Assembly (NCBI GenBank): GCA_946803715.1
Contig: CAMPET010000017.1
Location: forward strand, 206,720-241,782
DNA length: 35,063 nt
Source: Beroe ovata
Taxonomy: Eukaryota; Ctenophora; Nuda; Beroida; Beroidae
Direction of reading: 5' to 3'
In this document: positions 21,601-29,839 of the stretch, piece after piece
How the letters are laid out: each line of letters starts with the position of its first letter
How positions within the stretch are numbered: position 1 is the first letter of the stretch
Position numbers and translations under genes: made by a program
Notes under the pieces: generated by a model
The model's database searches: none
Told to the model about the DNA's origin: nothing
Seen by the model: only the letters and a program-made list of their open reading frames with translations

Positions 21601-22759
21601 CAAGACTCTCAGTTATGCTCTTCAAATGGACTGTATTTGAGAATATCAGGGAAGCTAGTTCACCTCCTAAGCGCTCCCAGTGTTTGATCTTATTACCATC
21701 ATGAGAATCACAAGTCATGGCTGTGTCCTTGATCAGATTCATGAATACCTCTTCCATGACAGGGCAGATTGTCCCCTTTCCTTGCCTTAGCATGAGCATT
21801 GTGTTCATGACAAAGTCGCGACAGTGTGTCTGTTTTAATGTGTAGAGCATGAGATCAGTTTGAGGGACCGAATATGGACCACAGAACCGCAAAATGAAAT
21901 GTTTCGGGTTGACAGTGTGGAATGTGAGGGTTGTTTGATCCAATTTCCAACCCAAAGGAGCATGGAAACTGTGACCAACAACTGGCCTGAAGTTGTCGGT
22001 ATTTTCTATAGTCATGAGATGGGTGAGACAGTTGAAGGTGGAAACATATTCCATCAACAGCTCACTAACACTCCAGTGTGGGTAAATGTTAGGTTTGTTG
22101 AAAGCTATGATCATGATGTCACAGTAAGAGCAGATAGGAGGAATGACCAAGTTGTCTCGATCCAACAACTTGATTAACATCGACTTGATTTTCACGGCAA
22201 TCTTGTGATGGGTACCAGACAATACTGATGGCAATTTGGATGTTTCCTGGAGACAACTTGTAAATATCTCCTGACAAATTTTATGGTCGGTGTAACCGAT
22301 AATTGTGTCAAAGAAGTTGAGAAGATCCATTGAAAGACTCTCAATATCGGTGTTAAGAAGTTCCTTGAGACACTCACACACTTCCTTGCCAGTTAAAACA
22401 CCGTCCTGAACAGCTTTTGACATGATGTCCAGGATCATTTTCACTCTGGCTGGGTTAACTGTGACGTCTTGAAGTGTCAGATTAATCTGTTGGAGAGCAT
22501 GTTTTCTTACCTCTGACGATTTATCTTGGACTGCATCTCGGATCAGTTTCTCGACATCATCATGGATGTTCTTCACTGAGAGGTTTGAGAATGCCATTAT
22601 CACTGGATCATCTCCTCCTAGCGTCATTAGGATCTTGTCTTTCAGGTTGTCAGGATTTGGAGCTGTGGTGGAGGAGGGGGAAGAAGTGGAAAGGTGAGTC
22701 ATGGCAGGGTGGTTAGCGGGAACCGGGGGATGGGGTCCCTGAATCCTGAAAGTCTGCAT
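18611..22759 (-). CDS. MED23: Mediator complex subunit 23 (MED23), single exon
   Basis: MED23 links the Mediator tail to activators such as ELK1 and to RNA polymerase II in the nucleus. The protein has 1382 residues in one uninterrupted frame (human about 1370). Family hallmarks in order: WKLDQTTLTF, LRGQGKGTICPVMEE-like region, LYPEQTTLPVPDLNSP, TPMPLDILDMLSAHAKMNFI, APALLETFSRLLSYVDIDS, GILCSLLEMFVYRMQ, YTLSYFPQSL, FRYYIMPFDTLLTILSLH, ERCDHFVTQATPKFWRVNDW, YLPIYFSNLCMRCVPVFDII (as HLPIYF...), ITYVHNTLFYYD, EWRFNEFGNPVCM and SHAVYRKILDVI. About 35 N-terminal residues rich in Pro/Ser/Thr precede the conserved part. The RPS5 stop lies 206 bp upstream; the Rubicon-family start lies 270 bp downstream. 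A human-size gene of this kind is normally split by many introns, so lack of any intron is notable. Confidence 0.95.
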   Translation of the reverse strand: MQTFRIQGPHPPVPANHPAMTHLSTSSPSSTTAPNPDNLKDKILMTLGGDDPVIMAFSNLSVKNIHDDVEKLIRDAVQDKSSEVRKHALQQINLTLQDVTVNPARVKMILDIMSKAVQDGVLTGKEVCECLKELLNTDIESLSMDLLNFFDTIIGYTDHKICQEIFTSCLQETSKLPSVLSGTHHKIAVKIKSMLIKLLDRDNLVIPPICSYCDIMIIAFNKPNIYPHWSVSELLMEYVSTFNCLTHLMTIENTDNFRPVVGHSFHAPLGWKLDQTTLTFHTVNPKHFILRFCGPYSVPQTDLMLYTLKQTHCRDFVMNTMLMLRQGKGTICPVMEEVFMNLIKDTAMTCDSHDGNKIKHWERLGGELASLIFSNTVHLKSITESLVRELKKPATFASLQKHRDFLMWTIHRVFSFCLKIIRVHKKEFLYMSDMIKLLYPEQTTLPVPDLNSPLGVVYLSAASLWCIFATRSADNPGILDPTPPALLEQVNFLNSPHHQYSMSDFTVCVALNHINDFIPTFVNTSEAYSNAMRFLMESLYMSQQTTLLPGNVQVVAALTPMPLDILDMLSAHAKMNFIVTITNHINKMADPHDSAMNMNSRHHGPYLAPALLETFSRLLSYVDIDSNSLKMMMNLIVTVHSNQSEGILCSLLEMFVYRMQFVKQTTHRMTMLTHCQSLAALFLQNGPTTHPQMLYMLESFAMRVLQLLNYHDHTRISSSPAGVKILSTSSVELNKLFILTAARTAVVSGNKMSQNSWLKPFMDHVLAQTPAVRDWSPYTLSYFPQSLLSYCSHPDSYSAKNLTMLVNEALTAIQQAGLKHDVAKFYKESDQHDIFLCILLRKVLETDALPNYATKVTSQWTASVLRKQIRNMIDFILLEVKSTKGATPIFTKMTNTLSDFVFRYYIMPFDTLLTILSLHKYSEQDANISFFLVYNLLMKKTHFRERCDHFVTQATPKFWRVNDWSDMHYNYHSKFPEHQYWTRSEFMDQRGGNIHLPIYFSNLCMRCVPVFDIIIHRMIELPAKNSRVWLIEILRMFSSLFAYHDAPITYVHNTLFYYDLMLASERDLEKRLLVRSYLEHQICKPMDFLSAQFLTYVKNDESVCKWEPSPGYYLELVTKMNDVIKCSDGVEFSSIEWRFNEFGNPVCMMLYLTAIELMCIPLPSCVGIKSPSDLLSEHRLNIGTKLVDIALTNTTGHLPELCNTLGILFSALPVAFSHAVYRKILDVIKDESNFYDSEGNVGGVLWNNKAQNVLVLVHSFFQHCKADKIGYLPEFITQNLALFSSESKVMYVMKLVSPFLCHLFRNPSVINQTLYALYQAMFNLLGENSVSNPDLFVDYMYYIKYIYAGVEFKPLVEKHLPMLPANIAAKLKLLVVGKDATS

Positions 22760-22965
22760 TCTGTGTCAGTTGTTACATGCCTAAATCTGGGAATATGAAG
22801 ATTAGCCAGATATCAAGGATTATCAGAACAACAAATGAAGAAGAAAACATAATTTTGAAGTGTGTGTCTTTGACACTTGCACAATTAGTTTGAAACGAAA
22901 CGCCGAATTCAGAGCATTGTAAATGAAACAATCTGATCAATAGAATAAAAATAAGTTAACAAAAA

Positions 22966-23643
22966 TTATCGGTTAGATTTGGCAACTCTTTCTAACTCAT
23001 CTTTCTTCTTAATGGCGTACGAATTAGAAGATCCCTTTGCGGCATTGACAAGCTCATCTGCCAAGCACTCAGCAATGGTCTTGACATTTCTGAAAGCTGC
23101 CTCCCTGGCTCCGACACAAAGCAGCCAGATGGCCTGGTTTACTCTTCTCATTGGGGAAACATCTACGGCCTGACGTCTGACTGTTCCAGCCCTACCGATC
23201 CTAGTAGAGTCTTCTCTTGGTCCAGAGTTGATGATGGCGTCGACAAGGATTTGCAGGGGGTTCTCGTTGGTCATTAAGTGGATGATCTCAAAGGCGTGCT
23301 TCAGGATTCTCATAGTCATCAGCTTCTTACCATTGTTCCTGCCGTGCATCATCATTGAACAGATGATCCTTTCAACAATGGGGCACTGTGCTTTCCTGAA
23401 CCTCTTCTTAGCATATCGTCCAGCAGTGTGGGGGAGATAGACAGCGTACTTGTCCTTGATACCCACGTAATCAGTCAAAGAGATATCCCTGACCTGAACC
23501 TCAGCTGGGTTCCACTTGCCAAACACGAAGATATCAGCTACATCTGACTCTGCCTCATCAGCTATGTTTTCAGCCCAAGTATTGTCAGCGACAGCTTCAT
23601 CGCCCCACTCTGCCTCCTCATCGTTTCCCCAGCTTTCACTCAT
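22966..23643 (-). CDS. RPS5: 40S ribosomal protein S5 (uS7), single exon
   Basis: uS7 sits in the head of the small ribosomal subunit near the mRNA exit channel. The protein has 225 residues against about 204 in human. The conserved body starts at about residue 40 ([20 protein letters not shown]) and includes [60 protein letters not shown] and the invariant C-terminus ending [11 protein letters not shown]. The extra N-terminal part is acidic, with [12 protein letters not shown] and repeated Trp/Asp/Glu. No intron interrupts it. The next gene downstream on the strand is MED23, 206 bp away. Confidence 0.97.
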   Translation of the reverse strand: MSESWGNDEEAEWGDEAVADNTWAENIADEAESDVADIFVFGKWNPAEVQVRDISLTDYVGIKDKYAVYLPHTAGRYAKKRFRKAQCPIVERIICSMMMHGRNNGKKLMTMRILKHAFEIIHLMTNENPLQILVDAIINSGPREDSTRIGRAGTVRRQAVDVSPMRRVNQAIWLLCVGAREAAFRNVKTIAECLADELVNAAKGSSNSYAIKKKDELERVAKSNR

Positions 23644-24288
23644 GCTGTGACTTGTGGTGCTACTTGAAGAGAATTTAGTTAGTTACTTGCCTGTTAGAGG
23701 ATGGCTATCAATGAACATCAAGAAATGAACATCAAGCATTCGAATCATGTACAGAATCGTTGACAAAAGGTAAACAACTGAATTTCATTAACAACAGGAT
23801 AATCAGTAAAATTTATTAACAAAGATCTCATTTTGCATTGAAACAAGGTTTTTTTAGAGATTTATCAACAGATGGGGTTCTTACATATGGGACAAAATCA
23901 TCATTCCTCGTCTTATATGTTCAATAAAGATTTTGGAACTATTACAATATTCACCCAAATCTTATCAAGAAACAAAACTATTCAGAATAGCTATTTATTA
24001 CTTTCAACTTCATAGGTAGGTACACACTGTCCTACAACGAAATAACAAATATATGTAGCCCTTTCTAAGTGGAACAAGTCATACAGAAAAAGCCATATGC
24101 TATGTTTCAGATCACTATCATGCAATAATACCATGAAATCGACGTGAATAGTCCATAAATATAGCTTTTGTCTTAATTTCTCGCTTCTTAACCATGCTTT
24201 CAAGTGGTTTTGAAACATAACGTTGAGGCTTTGGACACCATGAAACATGTCCAATATACCTAGCTTAAACCATATTACAAGGGATATT
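23644..24288. other. intergenic: RNF10 3' flank and RPS5 promoter side
   Basis: No coding region is supported. Just upstream of the RPS5 start (transcript sense) is a pyrimidine-rich TTCTCTTCAAG, which could be a splice acceptor for a short 5' UTR intron or a leader. A minus-strand frame over 23991-24386 overlaps the RNF10 end out of frame and has no family features. Confidence 0.5.
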
Positions 24289-26103
24289 CTAACATCTTCT
24301 GGCTCCTCCAGTGAGAGAAATAGTTTTCCCTTTCTTTTTCTTTTTCTTTCTCCCACTTTGGAGACCAGAGCCTGAAGTTTCATCACCTGGAGCTGGATTT
24401 GTAACTTCTAAACTAGCAAATGCGTCACCAAGAGATGCACTGAATGATTGATGGTATGAAGGGACACCGGTATCACTACCATGACTTATATCACTGGAAG
24501 TTGAATTGATTCTTGCCCTACTTCCTTGCAAATTAGTTATTGCTCGAGGTTGCTTCCTTGTGCTGGCACTGAGTTTCTCGGCAAATGAAAGAGGCACATC
24601 ACTAGAACTATTTGGAGCATCAGTTAGGATATCATAACTTTCAGGGCTCATGAAGTGATTTTTGGCTGGTTTAGTAACTTCTGTTAATCTAGGAACTGAG
24701 GCACTACAATGGTATGTCACTTCTTTTTCAGCCAGTTTTCTACTCAGCTTTTCACTGTAGGCATTCTCTTTCTTTTCTTTCACATGCCGTGTCCTGAATC
24801 TTCTCTCAAGATCACCCTTGAAATGCTCAAATGTTTCATCACTTATGAAGGGACGGATTTCAACTTCACACAGAATAAATGGACAACCTAAGGAAAGATG
24901 AGAAAAGTAACGATATCTTGAACGAGTCTCGGGTGACTGAGTGTAATGCTCTGTTGCAATTATTGTACAATGGATTTCAGGAGGGCAATTCTGAATTGAG
25001 CCATTCTCATGTATCAAACACCGGGAATTAAGAGGATGTAAGAAAATTGGCTGCCCATCATCACTCTGATAGAAGTAAACTCGCTTATTATCAGCAACAG
25101 CCATGTTATGTTTTGCAACTTTTTTCAGACCTGCACTTTCAATCTTCTCATAACATTTCACCTTCTGGTCACATACTTCCTCTAGGGCTTTTATGATGTA
25201 TGGATGATCTGCCTCCATTTCACCTTCATCCAACATTGCAAGTTGAGTCTTAAGTTCATCCTCTTGAGGGAGCAAAACTTCGTACAAAACCTGTTCCTCA
25301 CTTGCAGACACTACATGACTAAACTGAGACCCCCAGGTAGAGCTCAAATTAGGTATAGAGTCAGATACATTTTGTTCATCAATAGGGCAAACGATTCTGC
25401 CATTTCGACTCCTTGACACAAGCTTCATTACTATTTCATCCCCAATAACAAACTTCCTTCTGGGAAATGTTTTGAGAGGTCTGAAGTCAGACATGAGAAG
25501 AGGGTGGTGACAAATTGGACAATCCCCACCAGGGCAATTCTCTTGGAAACGGAGAACGCAGGAGTAACACATCAAGTGACCACAGGCAGGCGACAATGGG
25601 CAGACTGGTGGATACAAACATATTGGGCACAAAGACAGTTCCTCACAGGGCAATCTCACCTGAATTACATGCTGCCATTCAACACAACTATCAATAACTG
25701 TTTGGACGTTTTGGTTACTTTGATCAATAACAAACTGGCAAGAAACATTGACATAATCCTCTTTAACATAGTTTGAAGCAGGTTTATGACTTTTGGAATA
25801 ATTTGTGGCCCTTGGCTGAGGTTGATAATAATCAAAGCTGACAAAATCATTAACTAGCTTCGCTTTTTTGGTGTTACCCCTGGTCTTAGGGGGTCTGGGA
25901 AGGTCTGGAACACTGTTGTCAAGATTACCACCCCTTTCTCGACCATTTGAACTTTGACACTCTTTGCCTCTTCCAGAACGGTTTCCACGACTCTCATTTC
26001 TATTTGGCTTTTGTTGACCTAGATGACTCGTATGGCTAGCTCCATGGTGGCCACTGCTTGCTGACGGATTCATTTTCAAAACAAGCTGAGACTTGTCTGT
26101 CAT
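24289..26103 (-). CDS. RNF10: RING finger protein 10 (RNF10), E3 ubiquitin ligase, single exon
   Basis: RNF10 is a RING-type E3 ligase; in mammals it ubiquitinates 40S proteins uS3 and uS5 on stalled ribosomes. The frame has 604 residues (human 811) and no introns. Residues 80-115 hold the family signature LVNDFVSFDYYQPQPRATNY. The C3HC4 RING spans C159, C162, C174, H176, C179, C182, C195 and C198 (LCPICLYPP, ACGHLMCYSC, CPICHHPL). After it come IVCPIDEQ and the family core around DDGQPIFLHPLNSRCLI. The C-terminus is a lysine-rich RKKKKKKGK. The N-terminus is low-complexity Ser/Asn/Gly/Arg. A second Met at residue 11 is an alternative start. Its mammalian role on ribosomal proteins makes the adjacency to RPS5 curious, but adjacency alone proves nothing. 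Confidence 0.93.
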   Translation of the reverse strand: MTDKSQLVLKMNPSASSGHHGASHTSHLGQQKPNRNESRGNRSGRGKECQSSNGRERGGNLDNSVPDLPRPPKTRGNTKKAKLVNDFVSFDYYQPQPRATNYSKSHKPASNYVKEDYVNVSCQFVIDQSNQNVQTVIDSCVEWQHVIQVRLPCEELSLCPICLYPPVCPLSPACGHLMCYSCVLRFQENCPGGDCPICHHPLLMSDFRPLKTFPRRKFVIGDEIVMKLVSRSRNGRIVCPIDEQNVSDSIPNLSSTWGSQFSHVVSASEEQVLYEVLLPQEDELKTQLAMLDEGEMEADHPYIIKALEEVCDQKVKCYEKIESAGLKKVAKHNMAVADNKRVYFYQSDDGQPIFLHPLNSRCLIHENGSIQNCPPEIHCTIIATEHYTQSPETRSRYRYFSHLSLGCPFILCEVEIRPFISDETFEHFKGDLERRFRTRHVKEKKENAYSEKLSRKLAEKEVTYHCSASVPRLTEVTKPAKNHFMSPESYDILTDAPNSSSDVPLSFAEKLSASTRKQPRAITNLQGSRARINSTSSDISHGSDTGVPSYHQSFSASLGDAFASLEVTNPAPGDETSGSGLQSGRKKKKKKGKTISLTGGARRC

Positions 26104-26365
26104 TGCTTTTAAGCAAAAAGAAACTGAACCATGTACTACTTATTTCGAACATATTGGTCAAATTTAACAAGCCATGATTGTCTTTCAATGTCTCAATCGT
26201 TAATCTTTGAATCTTTTCAAGCAGGTTGTAAGGTCTTGAAGCTAAAATAAGAGAACGTTTTAATACAGATGCAATAATGGTGAATAAAAAAGAAAAAATG
26301 ATATGAAGATATAAAGGTAGTATTTGAGTTGGAGTATTGGGGTGTTTTGTAGCAGTCGCATGAGA

Positions 26366-26605
26366 AATCAAGAAGTTGGAATTTCTGATAACGCACAGAT
26401 GCAACAAGTGAAACAGTCGTTGTTAGTGAGTTAAAAACGTTTCAGTGTGACATAGACCATCTTCGGTTCTGTAAATATTTTATTGGTGATCGAATTTGCA
26501 ATAATCTATCAGAAATTCAAGTTAAAAATCTACAATAAATAAGTATGAAACGACAAATATTGACTGTTGCATCTGTGCGTTATCAGAAATTCCAAATTCT
26601 TGATT
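26366..26605. repeat. 240-bp element with 41-bp inverted ends, upstream of RNF10
   Basis: The left arm 26366-26406 (AATCAAGAAGTTGGAATTTC and on to GATGCAACA) and right arm 26565-26605 are reverse complements with a single mismatch. The spacer of about 158 bp is AT-rich without coding potential. This fits a MITE-like DNA transposon or foldback placed in the RNF10 upstream region (RNF10 starts at 26103). Confidence 0.85.
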
Positions 26606-26821
26606 AAAGGTAGTAGGTAGTTATTTAAATTGCATACAGAAGTTAATTCATACATTCCTTCAAATAACAAGACACAATAACTGAAATTTTTCCTGACATT
26701 GCAAACAATATCTCAAGGAAAATCTTATCCAAATATACAAAAATGTTGCTCTCAGTGAGTTTCCCTAGATATATCCCAATACTTCCAATCAAAAATGAAA
26801 TCAGATGCTAACACTTAGCAA

Positions 26822-27757
26822 TCACTTAGCATTGAAAATTTTATCTTTGAGCATCCCTGACATAACACCACCCAAAGCTTCAATTGCAGTTTTAGTTCCC
26901 TCCTTTGCAATTTTATTACATTCTTCTCTGTGAGTTGGCTGTTCCTGCAGCTTGCTGAGCTTACAAGAGAGGTCCTGAATTTGCTTGGATACATATGTCT
27001 GATTAGTTGATTGGGAATTGGAGGACAATGAATTTATTCTGTACTGCTTCCATAGAGTATTTATCAATTTGTCATCATAAGAGGACCTGAAGTAACTGAC
27101 ATCTAATGAATAATATTGTTTACAATGGACACCAAAGTCTTCAATTTTATGCAGAGGGATAAACTGATAGCGAGTTGGACCTCCTTCAGAAAATTCAAAA
27201 CTTTCAGGGTATGTTCTGAAAGCACCTAAATCAACTTTTCCTGACGTTATGGTTCTGATAGGATCAACAACAATAGCAATAAAGGGATCTTGATACTGTT
27301 GATTATTCATTTGAGTAGTCACATCAATCCCAGACAACCAGCAGCCATACCCAGGATGTGAGTGATACCAGCCAACTACATTTTCTTCCCTACCCACCAA
27401 TTTAGCATTATTCTGAAAGTTTACCATATACTCATATGCTGCTAAATTTGCATTAACCCTGGTTTCAGTGCCTTCCACAGGTAAAGAAAAAGAGTCCATT
27501 ACAATTATGGAATGTCCATCAATTTTTCCAACCATAAGTCCCATTATTTCAATATTTCCACCTGACTGTGCATGAATCACCATTTTAAGCAATGCCAGTG
27601 CAGATATTTTGACACTCTTGAAGTAATGAGGGTCATCCTTCCAGGGCTGCTTCTGGATCACTTTTTGATGCTCCTCAGGGCAAAACTGGAAGAAGGAATC
27701 ACCAGTACTTTTGATGCTATTGACAGCAGCAAATGAATCAAATGATTGGGAAGACAT
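26822..27757 (-). CDS. COPS5: COP9 signalosome subunit 5 (COPS5/CSN5/JAB1), single exon
   Basis: CSN5 is the metalloprotease subunit of the COP9 signalosome and removes NEDD8 from cullins. From [10 protein letters not shown] the protein has 311 residues (human 334). An in-frame Met 32 codons further upstream lies in repeat sequence and is unlikely. The MPN+/JAMM motif is intact: E70 ([10 protein letters not shown]), H132, H134, S142 and D145 in [31 protein letters not shown] and [13 protein letters not shown] follow. The C-terminal helix region ends LKDKIFNAK. No introns. RNF10 starts 718 bp downstream on the same strand. Confidence 0.97.
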   Translation of the reverse strand: MSSQSFDSFAAVNSIKSTGDSFFQFCPEEHQKVIQKQPWKDDPHYFKSVKISALALLKMVIHAQSGGNIEIMGLMVGKIDGHSIIVMDSFSLPVEGTETRVNANLAAYEYMVNFQNNAKLVGREENVVGWYHSHPGYGCWLSGIDVTTQMNNQQYQDPFIAIVVDPIRTITSGKVDLGAFRTYPESFEFSEGGPTRYQFIPLHKIEDFGVHCKQYYSLDVSYFRSSYDDKLINTLWKQYRINSLSSNSQSTNQTYVSKQIQDLSCKLSKLQEQPTHREECNKIAKEGTKTAIEALGGVMSGMLKDKIFNAK

Positions 27758-27808
27758 GCTAGATAGTGGAGAATGTATCACATTGAAATAACAGTTTTGC
27801 ACAGCAGT

Positions 27809-27865
27809 GATACATCTCTCATCAAGTGATACATCTCTCATCAAGTGATACATCTCTCATCAAGT
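27809..27865. repeat. three exact 19-bp tandem units just upstream of COPS5
   Basis: GATACATCTCTCATCAAGT is repeated three times without change, starting 51 bp upstream of the chosen COPS5 start. It falls in the presumed promoter or 5' UTR. Confidence 0.95.
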
Positions 27866-27937
27866 AAAATTCAATTCATTGTGAACTGTGAATCTATATC
27901 GAAAGAAGCAAATCTATATCATAATTTGGTTGTTTGT

Positions 27938-28129
27938 TCACACCTCTATTTGTACATGTTGGAGTGTTGTGTGTGCTGAACCCAAGTTAAAGTGTGCATT
28001 GCTATGGACACCTGCTTCTGCTATGAAAGTGAACTGGGAGCTCATTTCCAGTGCTGCTGCTTTCATTACATTGTCCTCTTCTATGATAAGAGGAATGCAA
28101 TCAGAGAAATGGTTGCCAATTCTTTTGAG
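27938..28129 (-). CDS. possible terminal exon of an unidentified gene
   Basis: On the minus strand a 63-codon frame opens after an acceptor-like AAAGTATAG and ends with TGA. It reads LKRIGNHFSDCIPLIIEEDN, then a segment with AAALEMSSQF and EAGVHSNAHFNLGS. The composition looks like a folded protein rather than repeat. I do not recognise the family and see no partner exon. A plus-strand frame of 95 codons (27888-28175) overlaps it, and only one of the two, if either, is real. Confidence 0.25.
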   Translation of the reverse strand, partial: LKRIGNHFSDCIPLIIEEDNVMKAAALEMSSQFTFIAEAGVHSNAHFNLGSAHTTLQHVQIEV

Positions 28130-28395
28130 CTATACTTTGCTATGGCTTTGCTCTACTCTCATTTGTGTTGACTGACACTGCCCAGAGGCTATCTTGGAAA
28201 TAGTCCTAAATTTAAAAAGTTATGACTTAATTAGTATGAGCCATAAGGTCTACCTACCGTTTATCCCATTTATAGAAAGTTTTATAAGGATGAAGGATTT
28301 AGGCAATCAATTGTCACTAAAATTAGAAAAAAGATCGACTAAGTATTTCAATCATCATTATGCATTTATAACGTAAGAAAACAAATTTGTTACGC

Positions 28396-28470
28396 ACAAG
28401 CATAGCTCAGTGGTCTAAGACGCATGCGCGTTTATAGACATACACATATCACCCCAAGTTTGAACCATGA
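28396..28470 (+). other. tRNA-Leu-like sequence, probably head of a SINE
   Basis: TAGCTCAGTGGTCTAAGACGC matches the D arm/A box of tRNA-Leu genes. A B-box-like AGTTTGAACC follows about 44 bases later, a spacing that allows a long variable arm. Acceptor ends do not pair and the anticodon arm is not clear, so this is not a working tRNA. A pol III-derived SINE head is the simplest reading. Confidence 0.4.
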
Positions 28471-28780
28471 ATTTTACCTTTTGCTAATAAGGAATCTGTT
28501 ATTTCTTGCTGTGATCATTGTGGCATTCTATTGATAATGTGACTTTGAAATAAGCACATGGTCCTATTTCTTCACAGATGTGTCACAAATATTCAATTCA
28601 GGTCCAATGATAAGCATTAAGATCACCATTGAAACTTATCGTTTCTGTATGGAAGAGTGCCCCTGATGTCATAGAGAAACATTCCTTACTTCATATCACC
28701 ACAAAAAATAATGTGGTGGTCATGGTGGTCATTATAGCGATATTGATGTACCACCATCATACTGCTAACAACTAGTCCAC

Positions 28781-28949
28781 ATTATTTAACTCCACACATA
28801 GGGATCAGACTGTATTTGGGACCATTACATTGATGTTATAGCCACTTTTACTAATAAAAACTTAAATTTTGGATTGAACATTTGGTTGTTGCTTGCTGTC
28901 TGCTGAATTTTTGCTGCAAATTTCATGACACATATTCTTCACATTAAGC
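28781..28949 (+). repeat. dispersed repeat, arm 1 of an inverted pair
   Basis: It is similar to the reverse complement of 29370-29528. Shared blocks are ATTATTTAACTCCA, ATCAGACTGTATTTGGGACC, GTTATAGCCACTTTTACT and GAATTTTTGCTGC. The intervening 420 bp has no coding potential. Confidence 0.8.
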
Positions 28950-29369
28950 AATATTCACGCTATCAGCTAAAAGAATATACAAATGTCAAACAAGTGGGCA
29001 AGCATCATCTTTTGGTGCTTGGTGGAGGAAGAAGCCAAGTAATCCTTCATAAAATCTTGGTTTAAAATAAATTCATTAGATTGTGAAATTATCTAGCTGC
29101 TGTTTCATGTTTACACACTAAGTGTAATTCATCCACTTGATGGGTTTCCTGCGTAAATTATTTGACAGGATTCTACAGGTATATTTAATACTTATAGGCA
29201 GTCTGAGGAAGCCCTAAAAAGCAGACATTCTTCATTCAATAAGCAGACAAAGACCAAAAGCAGAAAACTCTTTCGAAAAGCAGACAACATTTGAGAAAAG
29301 CAGGCATGGGCTTCCAGAAGTCGGACAGTACAGAATATCTAACTTAAAGAACACCGTTTGTCCCCCGTG

Positions 29370-29528
29370 GCTTAACCTGAAGAATATGCATATTGAAATT
29401 CGCAGCAAAAATTCGGCTACAGCTAAATATTTGATCAAAAATTCAAGTCGCCTTAAGTAAAAGTGGCTATAACGTCTATGTAATGGTCCCAAATACAGTC
29501 TGATCATTGTGCATGGAGTTAAATAATA
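29370..29528 (-). repeat. dispersed repeat, arm 2 of an inverted pair
   Basis: It is the inverted partner of 28781-28949. Either two independent insertions of one family in opposite orientation, or the ends of a single foldback element of about 750 bp. Confidence 0.8.
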
Positions 29529-29556
29529 TAACATGCGCACTGGTTATTAGCATTTA

Positions 29557-29691
29557 GGCCTTGTCAGAATGTCCATGTCAGATGTCACCTGACCTGTTTC
29601 TTGCGCGCGCGAGAAACTGATCTGACCTCAGTTTCTCGCACGCGCGAGAAACAGGTCAGGTGACATCTGACATGGACATTCTGACAAGGCC
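29557..29691. repeat. 135-bp near-perfect palindrome
   Basis: Two 64-base arms starting GGCCTTGTCAGAATGTCCAT are reverse complements with about two mismatches, separated by seven bases (TCTGACC). CTGACCTGTTTCTTGCGCG inside each arm recurs near 4320 and, inverted, near 4520. A half copy of the TAGGATTTTACCCTACC foldback begins just after it at 29706. Confidence 0.93.
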
Positions 29692-29839
29692 TCGGCCTCT
29701 GTTATAATTGTAGGATTTTACCCTACCGTCGGTGCGCGCGATTTNCTAGAATGAGCAAAGTCATTTGCTTCTTCATACTATCAATTTAAGACACAAGGTT
29801 GAGGATATATCTTAAGATAAGACAGTGGGTCATCTATGG

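Noticed and set aside
18611-27757. Bacterial or viral contamination as the reason for the intronless genes
   Set aside because: MED23, RNF10, COPS5 and eukaryotic RPS5 are eukaryotic nuclear genes with complete conserved motifs.
27757-27853. Upstream start codon for COPS5
   Set aside because: The extra 32 codons run through a 19-bp tandem repeat and do not resemble any CSN5 N-terminus; [10 protein letters not shown] is the better start.
28396-28470. Functional tRNA-Leu gene
   Set aside because: A box is good but acceptor arms do not pair and no anticodon arm is convincing.
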